64,000 nucleotides of DNA from Eudoraea sp. (GCA_024639765.1 JAHEHU010000003.1:1-64000); one strand, 5' to 3'. Positions 7,849 through 17,910 are shown, counted from the first letter of the stretch. Notes: generated by a model not told the origin, from the letters alone. Numbers and translations: made by a program.

Positions 7849-9810
7849 CTATGCAGCTTTAGTTAGTTGAAAATCAAAAGTAACTAGCGTACCCTTATCT
7901 ACAGATAAGTGCATAACCCCATCTAACTGAGCTGTGAGCAGTGCAATAAGCTGGGTGCCAAATCCTGTTCCGACCGACTCCTTTGACATGCTTTTTCCGA
8001 TGCCGTTATCAGAAACCTCCAGGTGCAACATGTTGTCTCGTTTTTGCAGACGAATGCATATCTTGCCCTCTGTAGTGCCTGGAAAGGCATATTTAAGCGC
8101 ATTAGACAGTAATTCATTGACAATAAGGCCAATGGGGATCGCATGGTCTATATCGACATGTATTACCTCCATATCGCACTCTATCACTATTCTTTTCTCC
8201 ATTCCGTATGTTTGGATGACATGATTCCCCAGGTTTTGAAAATAGTCCTTCATTTCTATATGTGACAAACTTCTCCCCTGATACAACTTCTGATGAATCA
8301 TACTCATGCTTTGAACCCGTTGCTGACTTTTGACCATTGCTTCACGAATCTTTGGATCGGTTATCTGATCTGACTGCAGGGACAACAAACTGGAAACGAT
8401 TTCCAGATTATTCTTCACCCTGTGATGTATCTCTTTGAGAAGGAATTCTTTTTCCTCATTTTGAATTTGAAGCAATTTGTTCTTCCTCCTGTTATTTCTT
8501 ACTGAGTTGAACAATAACAACAAGTACAGAAAAAGGAGTACAGATACAATAATTATCAAGGTCTGAACTGTTTTTTGTTTTTTGATCTGGCTCCCCTGAA
8601 GCAGAATGGTATTCTCTTTTTGTGCTACCTCAAATTCCGTTTGTATCTGGGACATTCGTTCCGCAGCTTCTGCTGTAAAAACTTCTTTCTTTAATTCGTC
8701 ATACACTTCAAAGGCTAAATATGCTTCTTTGTAATTATGGCTGCCTGCAAAGGCCCTCCCCAGATTTTGATATGCCTCACTTAAATAAAAGGCATCACCA
8801 AAATCCTCCGTAGCTACCTCAATACTATTTTGAAGACTCGTAATGGCCGAAAGGTACTTTCCCTGAAGGTTTTGCAATTTTCCTAATGACAACCATGCCC
8901 TCATGAGCATAAAATTATTATTTAATTGCTCACAATAGGATATTGCTTTCTGGGCCGCTTCTTCTGCTTTTGCATAGTTGTCTAATCTGCCGTAGAGATC
9001 GGCTAATGAGATATAAACATCGCTCAGGTTGTTGTAGAATCCGTATCGTTCCCCTATGGCAATGGAATGTTCAAAGTAGGTGCGTGCTTTTTCTAATTCT
9101 CCAAGCGCCAGATAGTTATTACCAACCACATATAAAGTAAAGTCATAGTCAAGATCGTTCATTCCTAAAGTTTCAAATAAAGACAAGGAAAGTAGTCCTT
9201 GCTCTAAACCTTTATCATATTTCTCTTGTTTCCAGAAAAGATTACTCAGATCGCTATGTGCAAGTGCTCTGGCGTGCAAGTCATTTAGCTGCTCCCCTAT
9301 TCGAAGTGATTTTAAGGCATAATCCGCTGCCCTGGTGAGATCACCCCGTCTCTCATGGACATATCCAAGTTGGGTATATAGAAAGGGCAGATCTTTTTGT
9401 TCTATATCGTTTTGTGCTAAAAGTAAGACGTTCTGCGCACTATCTAACTGCTCATTTCTGAGTAAAATAGCTCCTTGAGTGATCCTGAATCGGGCCAGCC
9501 ATTTTAAACAATCTTTGGAGGCAGCTTCACCTAAGCCAATTTTAGTGAATTCATACGCTTTTTTAAGATCGCGAGTATGCCAATAATATGCCAGATCATT
9601 AAGGATCAATAATTTGAGAGAATCAGTAGGTGCCTTAACGTAGGCTATTTGTAGTGTGTCCAGGTAAGAGGGTCCAAAATTATCTGTATCAACAAAGACC
9701 CTTTTGTAGGAATTTTCCTTATCAAAGTCTATAATTTGGGCCGTGGCAATAAACCCGTTCAATAAAGAAAAGAAGGTGATAGAAACGACTTTGAAAAGAC
9801 GAGTTCTCAT
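7849..9810 (-). CDS. TPR-containing sensor histidine kinase (HisKA_2 / HATPase)
   Basis: Multiple TPR units; 'LLKEIHHRVKNNLEIVSSLLSLQ' HisKA_2 box; 'LIVNELLSNALKYAF'. Confidence 0.93.
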   Translation of the reverse strand: MRTRLFKVVSITFFSLLNGFIATAQIIDFDKENSYKRVFVDTDNFGPSYLDTLQIAYVKAPTDSLKLLILNDLAYYWHTRDLKKAYEFTKIGLGEAASKDCLKWLARFRITQGAILLRNEQLDSAQNVLLLAQNDIEQKDLPFLYTQLGYVHERRGDLTRAADYALKSLRIGEQLNDLHARALAHSDLSNLFWKQEKYDKGLEQGLLSLSLFETLGMNDLDYDFTLYVVGNNYLALGELEKARTYFEHSIAIGERYGFYNNLSDVYISLADLYGRLDNYAKAEEAAQKAISYCEQLNNNFMLMRAWLSLGKLQNLQGKYLSAITSLQNSIEVATEDFGDAFYLSEAYQNLGRAFAGSHNYKEAYLAFEVYDELKKEVFTAEAAERMSQIQTEFEVAQKENTILLQGSQIKKQKTVQTLIIIVSVLLFLYLLLLFNSVRNNRRKNKLLQIQNEEKEFLLKEIHHRVKNNLEIVSSLLSLQSDQITDPKIREAMVKSQQRVQSMSMIHQKLYQGRSLSHIEMKDYFQNLGNHVIQTYGMEKRIVIECDMEVIHVDIDHAIPIGLIVNELLSNALKYAFPGTTEGKICIRLQKRDNMLHLEVSDNGIGKSMSKESVGTGFGTQLIALLTAQLDGVMHLSVDKGTLVTFDFQLTKAA

Positions 9811-10012
9811 TTCTTATGTTTTCTCATTTTGAGGAAATGAGGCCCTTCAAGATACAAAAAAAAAGATTTCAAAACTTGTGCTAAATAATATACCCTATTC
9901 GGACAGTAAAAGACAAGCTTCGTCCTTAATTGGTTTGGAATCTGTTATTTTCTGTGTTTCTTAAAAAAGAACTGGTGATCAGCACCTTGTGTTGCAATGA
10001 AAATAATGTCGA

Positions 10013-10525
10013 ATGAAAAGTGCCATCCTTTTATGCTTATTGTTGCTTACAAGTCTTTTTGGGTGCCAATCTACCTCAAAAGAAGCAACGGTTCAAAGTG
10101 ATCAGCAGGAAGCGGCGGTTAACATGTATGTTGATTCTTGTTGGAACGAACATAAGATGATCGCTATCCGTGAATTGATGTCGAATGATTTCACCAGGAA
10201 TCTCAACGGGATACCAGTAGCAAGCGGACCCAAGGAATTGGAGGCCTATATTAAAAGCTTTATACGTGCCTTCCCTTCCTTGAAGATAAAGGTAGATGCT
10301 ATGATACAAAAAGACCGGCAGGTGGTCACCACCTGGTCTTTTGAAGGAACAAACACCGGGGAGTTTGCGGAATACCTGCCAACGGGAAAGAAAGCTAAAG
10401 TATCTGGGGTCACCCTTTTTCAATTTAACAACGAAGGTAAAATATTGAGGGAGGATACGTACTACAATGAATTATACCTGTTGCAACAATTGGGTTACAC
10501 CTTAGAACCCCCTAACCTGGAATAG
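10013..10525 (+). CDS. SnoaL-like ester cyclase family lipoprotein
   Basis: Lipobox LFGCQS; 'FPSLKIKVDAMIQKDRQVVTTWSFEGTNTGEF...PTGKKAKVSGVTLFQFNNEGKI'. Confidence 0.8.
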   Translation: MKSAILLCLLLLTSLFGCQSTSKEATVQSDQQEAAVNMYVDSCWNEHKMIAIRELMSNDFTRNLNGIPVASGPKELEAYIKSFIRAFPSLKIKVDAMIQKDRQVVTTWSFEGTNTGEFAEYLPTGKKAKVSGVTLFQFNNEGKILREDTYYNELYLLQQLGYTLEPPNLE

Positions 10526-10568
10526 AACAATAAAAGCGACTAATATTTACTAATTTAAATAAACAACC

Positions 10569-11339
10569 ATGAAAACACTAAAACAATCCCTAATCCTGTT
10601 CGCCATGATCTTTATGATCCCCTTGGGGGCTTATGCACAGGACATGACCAATAATCAATCATTTTGGATACATGAAGATGTAGTTAAACCCGGAATGACG
10701 GCAGAATACGAAGCTGTCTGTAAAGAATTACTTGGCCACTTAAAAACGCATAATATCCAAGAGGCCAATTTTATTGTAACCAACACGGCCGATAACAGGT
10801 ATCTCTATGTGGGACCTATAAATAATATGAGTGATCTAGATAATCCTGTATTTGCCTCATTGGGAGAAAAAATGGGAGCAGAGAATATGAATGCACTCTT
10901 CAAAAGAATGGACAAATGTTATGACGTAGAGCATGATTACGTCATTACACTAGATAATGATCTTTCATATCAACCCAGTGGAATAGATCAAACCCCTGAG
11001 GGTGAGGATTACAGAAAATTTCACTATCTCTACATAACCCCGGCAAACAGGGCACTTGTCAAAGAAAAAATGAAAGCTGTAAAAGATATGTTCACCAGTA
11101 AAGGATCCAAGGTATACTATCGTGTATATCGCAGTGGATTCGGAACACGAGGTGAATTTTATATGGTGGCCGTTGCCGCTAAAGACGAAGTAGATTATGC
11201 TCAAAAAGCCATAGCCAATGAGGCCCTGATGGGAGAGGATGGAAGAAATACCATGCAGGAACTATTCAGTAATTTATTGAGTTATGAAGAGTTCGTAGGA
11301 CATATGCGTCCAGATATGGCGTATTCCGCTTCCAACTAA
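10569..11339 (+). CDS. Secreted hypothetical protein with two apparently related halves
   Basis: Signal peptide (..IPLGAYAQD); halves share K..M..V pattern and end in 'RPDMAYSAS' / 'DLSYQPS'. Confidence 0.75.
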   Translation: MKTLKQSLILFAMIFMIPLGAYAQDMTNNQSFWIHEDVVKPGMTAEYEAVCKELLGHLKTHNIQEANFIVTNTADNRYLYVGPINNMSDLDNPVFASLGEKMGAENMNALFKRMDKCYDVEHDYVITLDNDLSYQPSGIDQTPEGEDYRKFHYLYITPANRALVKEKMKAVKDMFTSKGSKVYYRVYRSGFGTRGEFYMVAVAAKDEVDYAQKAIANEALMGEDGRNTMQELFSNLLSYEEFVGHMRPDMAYSASN

Positions 11340-11412
11340 CAAAAGAGCCGGCAGATATAAACAAATAGCAAGAAAAGGGCCATGTGCTTGGCACATCCTA
11401 ACCAACCTTACG

Positions 11413-11442
11413 AAAAGACCCGGAACAATCCGGGTCTTTTTA
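11413..11442 (+). terminator. Rho-independent terminator
   Basis: AAAAGACCCGG-AACAAT-CCGGGTCTTTT perfect stem plus T-tract. Confidence 0.85.
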
Positions 11443-11501
11443 CTTTGAACAATTATCTAAAACGCCTAACTTTAAGGATAAAACCTAAAAACACTACCAT
11501 T

Positions 11502-11885
11502 ATGTTACACAGCAAATTTTGGCAAGGGTTCTTTGCCATAGCACCAATAGCCATGTTGTTTCTTGGGCTCATCGCCTATTTCATATTCCTGTTCTTTGTA
11601 ATAAGTAATTCAGGGGATTTTGGCCATGATGCCGAATATTACTCATCTAACTCCATTTTGGGTAATATTGGCCTCTTATTATTATACATTTTAGTTGCAG
11701 TAGTTGTGTCGCTGGGAAGCCTTGTTTTTTATATCGTTCATGCGGCCAACAATCCTAATCTCAGGGAAAATAACATGCTACTGGTCTGGATCCTGCTTTT
11801 TATCTTTGCCAATGGAATTGGTCAACTAATCTATTGGATCATTGAGATCATCAACAAAAGAGACCAACAAACTCTATCTGCTTAA
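11502..11885 (+). CDS. Small multi-TM hypothetical membrane protein
   Basis: Start moved to ATG at 11502 (MLHSKFWQGFFAIAPIAM) because the track's upstream extension runs through a terminator hairpin. Confidence 0.75.
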   Translation: MLHSKFWQGFFAIAPIAMLFLGLIAYFIFLFFVISNSGDFGHDAEYYSSNSILGNIGLLLLYILVAVVVSLGSLVFYIVHAANNPNLRENNMLLVWILLFIFANGIGQLIYWIIEIINKRDQQTLSA

Positions 11886-11919
11886 CACGGAAATTTTAAT
11901 TAGAGCGAAGGGCCGCTGC

Positions 11920-13626
11920 TTAGTCATCAAAGTTCAGGGTGGCCATGCGTGAGCTGTTGGTTCTCTCAACACTCATAATCCATAACTCATTTCCGTATTG
12001 CTCTCTAAAATTTGTCTTCACTGTTTCCAGATCTTCCTCAGTACCTTCATAGCGTGCTAAGTACACATAGTTCAGGCCATTGATCGGATTTTTGAAATGT
12101 CCGGCTTTTATACCCTGACTTTTTAGATCAGCCAGGAATTTTTCAAGGTATTCCTGAGTTTCAAAAACATTGGCGATCACATAATGCCCCTCCGGTATTC
12201 CCACCAGGTCACTTAGCAATGTAGCCTCGGTCTCCTTTTTATTAGGAGCCAGTGACATCTGTCCTAAACGCTTTAAAGAATCAATATTCTTGAGCATTTG
12301 CAGCTTCATGTTCTCACTAAGGCGTTGCTCTCCTGCTGCCTTATCAGCAGCTGGTCCTTTGGCCAATAAGCCCGACTGTTGCTGCATCCCGATGGCGGTT
12401 TTTATTTCATCGAGTTCTCGTCTGTTATTACGCACGGCCATCTCAAATCGCCTTTCCATTTCAGAACCGATATAGTTTTCCAGGGAGTCTACTTTATAAA
12501 TCAATTCATCTATGACCGCATAATTAGCACGATTCAGCTTGCGCAGTTTATCTATCTCCAGAAAAAGTGGATTTTTGTTCTTCTTTATCCTCCTTTTTAC
12601 ATCGAGGTAGTCCGTATCTTTTGTCTCTTCAGAATCGGCTTGCACCATATCCTCAGTAAGGGTTGGTATAAAATTATAAGCTATAGATACCTCATGAGTG
12701 ATCCCAAAGTTATTGATATCCTGAGCGAATCCCTTTTCAAAGCTGTAGCCGAGAGATAAACGCTTATTTACATTAAATCCTGCTCCGGCAGATCCACCAT
12801 AATAGCTATCGTATCCTGCCTGTATCCAACCAAGACGAGGAAGGTCTAAAATGATCCCCCCTCCAAATACAAGGTCCTCCTCTCCTATTTTGCGCAATCT
12901 GGCCAGCGGCATGAGTCGGCCATCTTGAAAAATACCATCACCATATTCAAAATTTCGGGTATATTGAAGGTGTGCGGAAAATGATTTTTCATTGAATTCT
13001 GTGATCGATTCACCGGTTTTAAAATTAAAATCGAACAGGTCCTCCGCAAAAAGACCAACATCAAAACTGCCAAAAGACACATTTATTCCAGGCTGAAAGG
13101 CAATTATTGCGTTTTCGCTGAATGAGGCCAGCAGGGGATCTTCTTCATTTGTAACAGCCCGTGCTTCGTCAAAACTACTTCGATAGTAAGGTATATTCAA
13201 CCCAAAGGTTAAATTACTCTTTTCAGAAAGACGCACTCCGTACGCGTAATTGGTAAGGATACCAATATTGGAGACCAGCCCTTCCTGCTGATTGTAAATA
13301 CTGATCCCTAGTCCGGTTCTGTCATTGATCCTACCGCTATAGCTAAGAAAATAATTTTGATAATTATCATCAAAATAGGCAGATTGGCTTCTGTGAAAAA
13401 AGTTTATATACGATTTATCTTCCCTAACTGTAGAAAAAGTTGGGTTGATAAGAAATCGATTAAATTTTAAGAGATTTTGAAAAGGTACGTTATAAGAAAC
13501 AAAAGGTGTTTCTTCCTGGCTAAAAAGGTGTCCCGAAAATGAAAGACTCAACATAATCAATGCCCAAAACCTAAAATGGACAACACAAACAGATTCCTTG
13601 AAAATAGATAGACTATTGCAGAACAT
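11920..13626 (-). CDS. PorP/SprF-family type IX secretion-associated protein with C-terminal coiled-coil/SPOR-like region
   Basis: 'NRFLINPTFS...YINFFHRSQ...GLGISIYNQQEG...TNYAYGVRLSEKSNLTFGLN' PorP/SprF; 'GHYVIANVFETQEYLEKFLADLKSQGIKAG' SPOR-like. Confidence 0.85.
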   Translation of the reverse strand: MFCNSLSIFKESVCVVHFRFWALIMLSLSFSGHLFSQEETPFVSYNVPFQNLLKFNRFLINPTFSTVREDKSYINFFHRSQSAYFDDNYQNYFLSYSGRINDRTGLGISIYNQQEGLVSNIGILTNYAYGVRLSEKSNLTFGLNIPYYRSSFDEARAVTNEEDPLLASFSENAIIAFQPGINVSFGSFDVGLFAEDLFDFNFKTGESITEFNEKSFSAHLQYTRNFEYGDGIFQDGRLMPLARLRKIGEEDLVFGGGIILDLPRLGWIQAGYDSYYGGSAGAGFNVNKRLSLGYSFEKGFAQDINNFGITHEVSIAYNFIPTLTEDMVQADSEETKDTDYLDVKRRIKKNKNPLFLEIDKLRKLNRANYAVIDELIYKVDSLENYIGSEMERRFEMAVRNNRRELDEIKTAIGMQQQSGLLAKGPAADKAAGEQRLSENMKLQMLKNIDSLKRLGQMSLAPNKKETEATLLSDLVGIPEGHYVIANVFETQEYLEKFLADLKSQGIKAGHFKNPINGLNYVYLARYEGTEEDLETVKTNFREQYGNELWIMSVERTNSSRMATLNFDD

Positions 13627-14021
13627 GGCACAAGTATTTTCTGCACTAAATCATAGCTCCTTTCACAAGGTGGGATCACCTTTCGCCAAGAATAAAATTA
13701 TAAAATTAAGAAGGAGTAATTTCTAGTACATAGGTTAATAGTTACTTTAGATTTGGACTCCCAAGGTGAGAAAAGAACGATAACCGGACAATTTTTTTCG
13801 CCAAAATGCATCCATGATGTCCTAATTTCGATGAAAGAACCTATAATTGTTAAAGAAATGTGTTGTTCATCGGAAAAATGATTTTTTATTTTTTCAACGT
13901 GTTCTATTTCAACCTGTTAATTATTCATAGGTTAAAGGAGCTTCATTCAGTGCTCATTTGAAAAAAACATATTTTTAGCCTAATCAAACAAAGAGAACAA
14001 GCTTTATTAAACTCCTATTAT

Positions 14022-15368
14022 ATGACCTCAATCTCCATCAGTTCGAAAAAACCCAAACTATCATTTTGGCAAATATGGAATATGAGCTTCGGATTTTTAG
14101 GGATCCAATTCGGTTTTGCACTACAAAATGCCAATGTGAGCAGAATATTTGAAACACTGGGTGCCTCTAAGGATGAACTTCCTATCCTGTGGTTAGCTGC
14201 TCCTGTAACCGGCTTGTTGGTTCAGCCAATCATTGGGTATTACAGTGATCGTACCTGGCACCACAAATGGGGAAGAAGACGGCCGTTTTTTGCAATTGGA
14301 GCAATCCTGGCAACTGTTGCCTTATTCTTAATGCCCAATTCTACAGCATTATGGATGGCTGTGATCATGCTTTGGTTAATGGATGCCTCTATTAACATCA
14401 GTATGGAGCCGTTCAGGGCCTTTGTAGGGGATATGCTCCCAGATGAACAGCGTACCAGCGGTTTTGCCATGCAAAGTTTTTTTATTGGGATAGGGGCCAT
14501 TATTGCCTCTGCCCTCCCCTATATCTTTACGAATTGGTTTGGAATTAGCAATATAGCTGCAGATGGAGGAATTCCTGATTCAGTAAAATGGTCCTTCTAC
14601 CTTGGTGGAATCGCTTATTTCACAGCGGTTATGTGGACCGTTATTAAAACGAAGGAATATCCACCAGATGACATTGAGAAATTAAAAGAGGAGAATGCCA
14701 GTAAAGGGATCTTTGGTGGCCTGGCAGAATCTTTTGTAGGAATCTTCAAAATGCCCAGGACCATGGTGCAGCTTGCTTTTGTTCAATTCTTCTCCTGGTT
14801 CGCACTTTTTGCTATGTGGATCTATACTACCTCTGCCGTAACCAGTCATGTATACAATACAGCAGACACCACCTCAGTTATTTACAACGAAGGAGCAGAT
14901 TGGGTAGGTATTTGTTTTGCCATCTACAATGGTATTGCTGCACTGGTAGCCTTCTTACTGCCTGTTGTCGCCAAAAAAGTGAGCAGACGTATCACTCATT
15001 TGTTGGCGTTGCTATGTGGTGGTATAGGACTTTTATCCATCTATTTTATTACAGACCCTGCAATGCTTCTGGTTTCCATGATTGGGGTTGGTATTGCATG
15101 GGCCAGTATTCTTTCCATGCCTTACGCCATGCTTTCCAGTATTCTACCGGCTAATAAGATGGGGTATTATATGGGTGTATTCAATTTTTTTATTGTCATT
15201 CCCCAAATAGTAGCTGCAGGCATCTTAGGATACCTTCTGCGTTCTTTTTTTGGGAATATTTCCATTTATGCTCTTATTATAGGAGGCGTTTCCATGGTCA
15301 TTGCTGCCATGCTTTGTTTACTTGTTCAGGACAATGATGATACTATCAACCTTTTAAATAAGGAATGA
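14022..15368 (+). CDS. MFS transporter, SLC45/maltose-type sugar permease
   Basis: 'NMSFGFLGIQFGFALQNANVSRIFETLGA...PIIGYYSDRTWHHKWGRRRPFF' signature. Confidence 0.9.
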   Translation: MTSISISSKKPKLSFWQIWNMSFGFLGIQFGFALQNANVSRIFETLGASKDELPILWLAAPVTGLLVQPIIGYYSDRTWHHKWGRRRPFFAIGAILATVALFLMPNSTALWMAVIMLWLMDASINISMEPFRAFVGDMLPDEQRTSGFAMQSFFIGIGAIIASALPYIFTNWFGISNIAADGGIPDSVKWSFYLGGIAYFTAVMWTVIKTKEYPPDDIEKLKEENASKGIFGGLAESFVGIFKMPRTMVQLAFVQFFSWFALFAMWIYTTSAVTSHVYNTADTTSVIYNEGADWVGICFAIYNGIAALVAFLLPVVAKKVSRRITHLLALLCGGIGLLSIYFITDPAMLLVSMIGVGIAWASILSMPYAMLSSILPANKMGYYMGVFNFFIVIPQIVAAGILGYLLRSFFGNISIYALIIGGVSMVIAAMLCLLVQDNDDTINLLNKE

Positions 15369-15475
15369 TCCAGATAACAATTGAGTCGTTACTTTTTACA
15401 GTTGGGTACTTCTTTCTACTACTTATTATCAGAAGGTGACATCTTTGAGGCATTATAAATCATAAACCATATATC

Positions 15476-15895
15476 ATGAAAAAAATGACCCTCTTACTCG
15501 CATTCATTCTATTTATCAACCTTAGCTTTTCTCAGGATACAGAAGGTGTTACTATTGTGGTGACTGTTGAAAATGTACTTTCCGATGGTGGGGAAATTCT
15601 TGCTGCCCTACATACCGAGGAGACCTTTATGCAAAGTAACGGCATCGCAGATGCTATGACAGCAGGTAAAAAAGGTGCCATTAGCTTTACCTTTAAGGAT
15701 GTTAAACCCGGCAGTTACGCCGTAATGGTAATGCACGATCTGAACAGTAATAAGAATATGGACTTCAATTCTGACGGGATGCCACTCGAAAGTTATGGAA
15801 TGTCTGGTAGTGAACTGCAAATGGGACCGCCTACCTTTGAAGCGGCCAAATTTGATGTATCTGATAAAGATCTTGAATTGCGAATACGGTTTTAG
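15476..15895 (+). CDS. DUF2141 domain-containing secreted protein
   Basis: Signal peptide; 'FTFKDVKPGSYAVMVMHDLNSNKNMDFNSDGMPLESYGMS'. Confidence 0.93.
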   Translation: MKKMTLLLAFILFINLSFSQDTEGVTIVVTVENVLSDGGEILAALHTEETFMQSNGIADAMTAGKKGAISFTFKDVKPGSYAVMVMHDLNSNKNMDFNSDGMPLESYGMSGSELQMGPPTFEAAKFDVSDKDLELRIRF

Positions 15896-15911
15896 ATCAC
15901 TATAACTATTC

Positions 15912-15938
15912 AAAAAGCCCACTTAAAGTGGGCTTTTT
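15912..15938 (+). terminator. Rho-independent terminator
   Basis: AAAAAGCCCACTTAAAGTGGGCTTTTT, near-perfect palindrome with A/T flanks. Confidence 0.9.
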
Positions 15939-16091
15939 GATGCATTTAAATCTCTTCAGCCAGCCACAATGCTTTCTTACCTTTAAGTATATTGACTCCC
16001 ATGTTGATATAATAGAAGACCTATTTTGCAATTTTGATTCAAAAGGCCAGTGTTTTCTTATAATCTGCTGTTTCAATTTTTCATTACTATT

Positions 16092-16946
16092 TCAGAAGGC
16101 TACAAATTTCCAGGACAGCACTCCTCCTTTTTCGTCCGTATAGGATCCAGTCAGCACATTCCCTGATTTCGGTAGGGGCATATCAAAGGCCTCCAGGACA
16201 ATATGATCTCGGTCCGGATACCAATCGTATTCGGGGAACATGCTCATCAATGCCTCGGGGTAGAGTACCGGGCGCTCTTCACTTTCCATTTTCTCTATGA
16301 AAGCGCGTGTTACTTTCATTTCGGTGGCGGTAAGGACTTTTACACCAAATGCATCAATATCAGGTTCATAGGTCCCGGGTTCAATACGGAACGAATAATG
16401 GCCCGCAGCGCGATTCCTTCTTAAATATGTGGCTTTACTATTACGTTTGATCATGGCGCTTCCTTTCCCATCTTTGAAATGCACTACCCGGGCATCGCCT
16501 AAACCCGAAAGGTTCATTCTCGCAATTGTATAGGTGACCGAACCCCTGCCTGCGAAAAGAAAATTCCCTTTCGCCGGGGTAAATACAATATTCCCATTTA
16601 CTTCAATGTCCTCAGACGTCGCGCCCCTGAGTCCCTCCATTTCTAAAAGTTTGGTTGAACCATCGTAATACCCGTCCCTAAATTCCAGCTTGTAGTGGAA
16701 GTTCCCTTTCCATCCTGCATAGTTTGTTATCAATCCGATACCTTTCATATCTGGTATACTCGTCTGTTGTTCGTTCGATCGTAGTGCAGGCAACTCCGCA
16801 GTTATTTCATTTTCCCCCTCCATGAAGGAAATCTGGGTTCCATGTGTTACTCCAACAAATGAGACCAGGGCAGTGATTAAAACCGCGGACAAACCCAGCC
16901 AAAAAGAGCCCGGAAAAATCTGCTTAAAAAGATTTCTAGCTTTCAT
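16092..16946 (-). CDS. Hypothetical protein with N-terminal TM/signal anchor
   Basis: Long ORF, N-terminal hydrophobic segment; no family recognised. Confidence 0.75.
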   Translation of the reverse strand: MKARNLFKQIFPGSFWLGLSAVLITALVSFVGVTHGTQISFMEGENEITAELPALRSNEQQTSIPDMKGIGLITNYAGWKGNFHYKLEFRDGYYDGSTKLLEMEGLRGATSEDIEVNGNIVFTPAKGNFLFAGRGSVTYTIARMNLSGLGDARVVHFKDGKGSAMIKRNSKATYLRRNRAAGHYSFRIEPGTYEPDIDAFGVKVLTATEMKVTRAFIEKMESEERPVLYPEALMSMFPEYDWYPDRDHIVLEAFDMPLPKSGNVLTGSYTDEKGGVLSWKFVAF

Positions 16947-17013
16947 AAGTTTTTTGTTTTAGTTATCGCTACAGGAACTATGAATACATACCTGCACAAG
17001 TCGTTTTCGCTCC

Positions 17014-17805
17014 TTACATATTCATCATAAACTCCCGTAAACTGCGTTTTGTGTAGCCTTCCGGCATGTCAAATTCAGAAGCAGATACAACCCCTTTTTC
17101 AATGCTAATCACCTCACTGCTAGACTCTGAGCCTTCTTCCTCATAGCGGTTTGACCTTAATTCAAACCCCGCTTGCTGAACCGCTTTATAGGCCTCTGAG
17201 AATTCTGGATCGCTCCTTAAAAAGGATTCATCCGGAACCGCGCAAGCGACTAATCTGGATGAAAACTCAAGCATTTCCCTGTAAGCCTCTGTGATTTCCA
17301 TTAAATCGGGGTCGTTGGTTATCCATTTTTCTTCGAAAAAGCCGGAATCAGACTCAATAGAATATTTCATGGTAGCATAGTCCATAATGGATTCTCCCTT
17401 TTCCTTGGTCACAATCACTTTAGGAACCGGCATGGCGTTTTGTTGTTTGATAATGTTTTGCAACATTTCCTCACTCATTCCCTCGCGCATCGATTTTACG
17501 GCATCGCAATACGCTTCCAGGGTACCCTCGGCATAGGTCTGATTGGCCTCATTGATCATCACAATACGATTTTTTGCACTGTTATACATGGTAATAGTTT
17601 CCTCTTCACTCTCCTCGTACATACTATCGTTGTATTCGCTAGGTTCACCCTCCTGGTACCCATCGGTGCCCTGGAGCATTTTAATCCATCCTTCCCCTAT
17701 AAGAATGATGCTCTTGTCAGATTCGGTGATTTTCCAGTTTTGTGCATATGTGGTCAGCACTCCAAAACTGAAAATAAAAAAGAATAAGCGTGAATATTTT
17801 TTCAT
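17014..17805 (-). CDS. Secreted hypothetical protein
   Basis: N-terminal signal 'FFFIFSFGVLTTYAQ'; no family recognised. Confidence 0.75.
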   Translation of the reverse strand: MKKYSRLFFFIFSFGVLTTYAQNWKITESDKSIILIGEGWIKMLQGTDGYQEGEPSEYNDSMYEESEEETITMYNSAKNRIVMINEANQTYAEGTLEAYCDAVKSMREGMSEEMLQNIIKQQNAMPVPKVIVTKEKGESIMDYATMKYSIESDSGFFEEKWITNDPDLMEITEAYREMLEFSSRLVACAVPDESFLRSDPEFSEAYKAVQQAGFELRSNRYEEEGSESSSEVISIEKGVVSASEFDMPEGYTKRSLREFMMNM

Positions 17806-17910
17806 TGGATTGGATTTAATTTTTTAAGGAACTTACATCAAGTCTGGTTTCAAAGATTGATTACGGAATATGCTTGTATATTTCAGACACAAAAGGTGTC
17901 CTGCCCTATC

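Noticed and set aside
11382-11501. N-terminal 40 aa of the track ORF at 11382
   Set aside because: This extension runs through a perfect terminator hairpin (11413-11442); the hydrophobic protein starts naturally at ATG 11502.
13880-13960. Weak inverted repeat AACCT...AGGTT upstream of the MFS gene as an operator
   Set aside because: Arms only 5 bp with a long AT-rich spacer; expected by chance.
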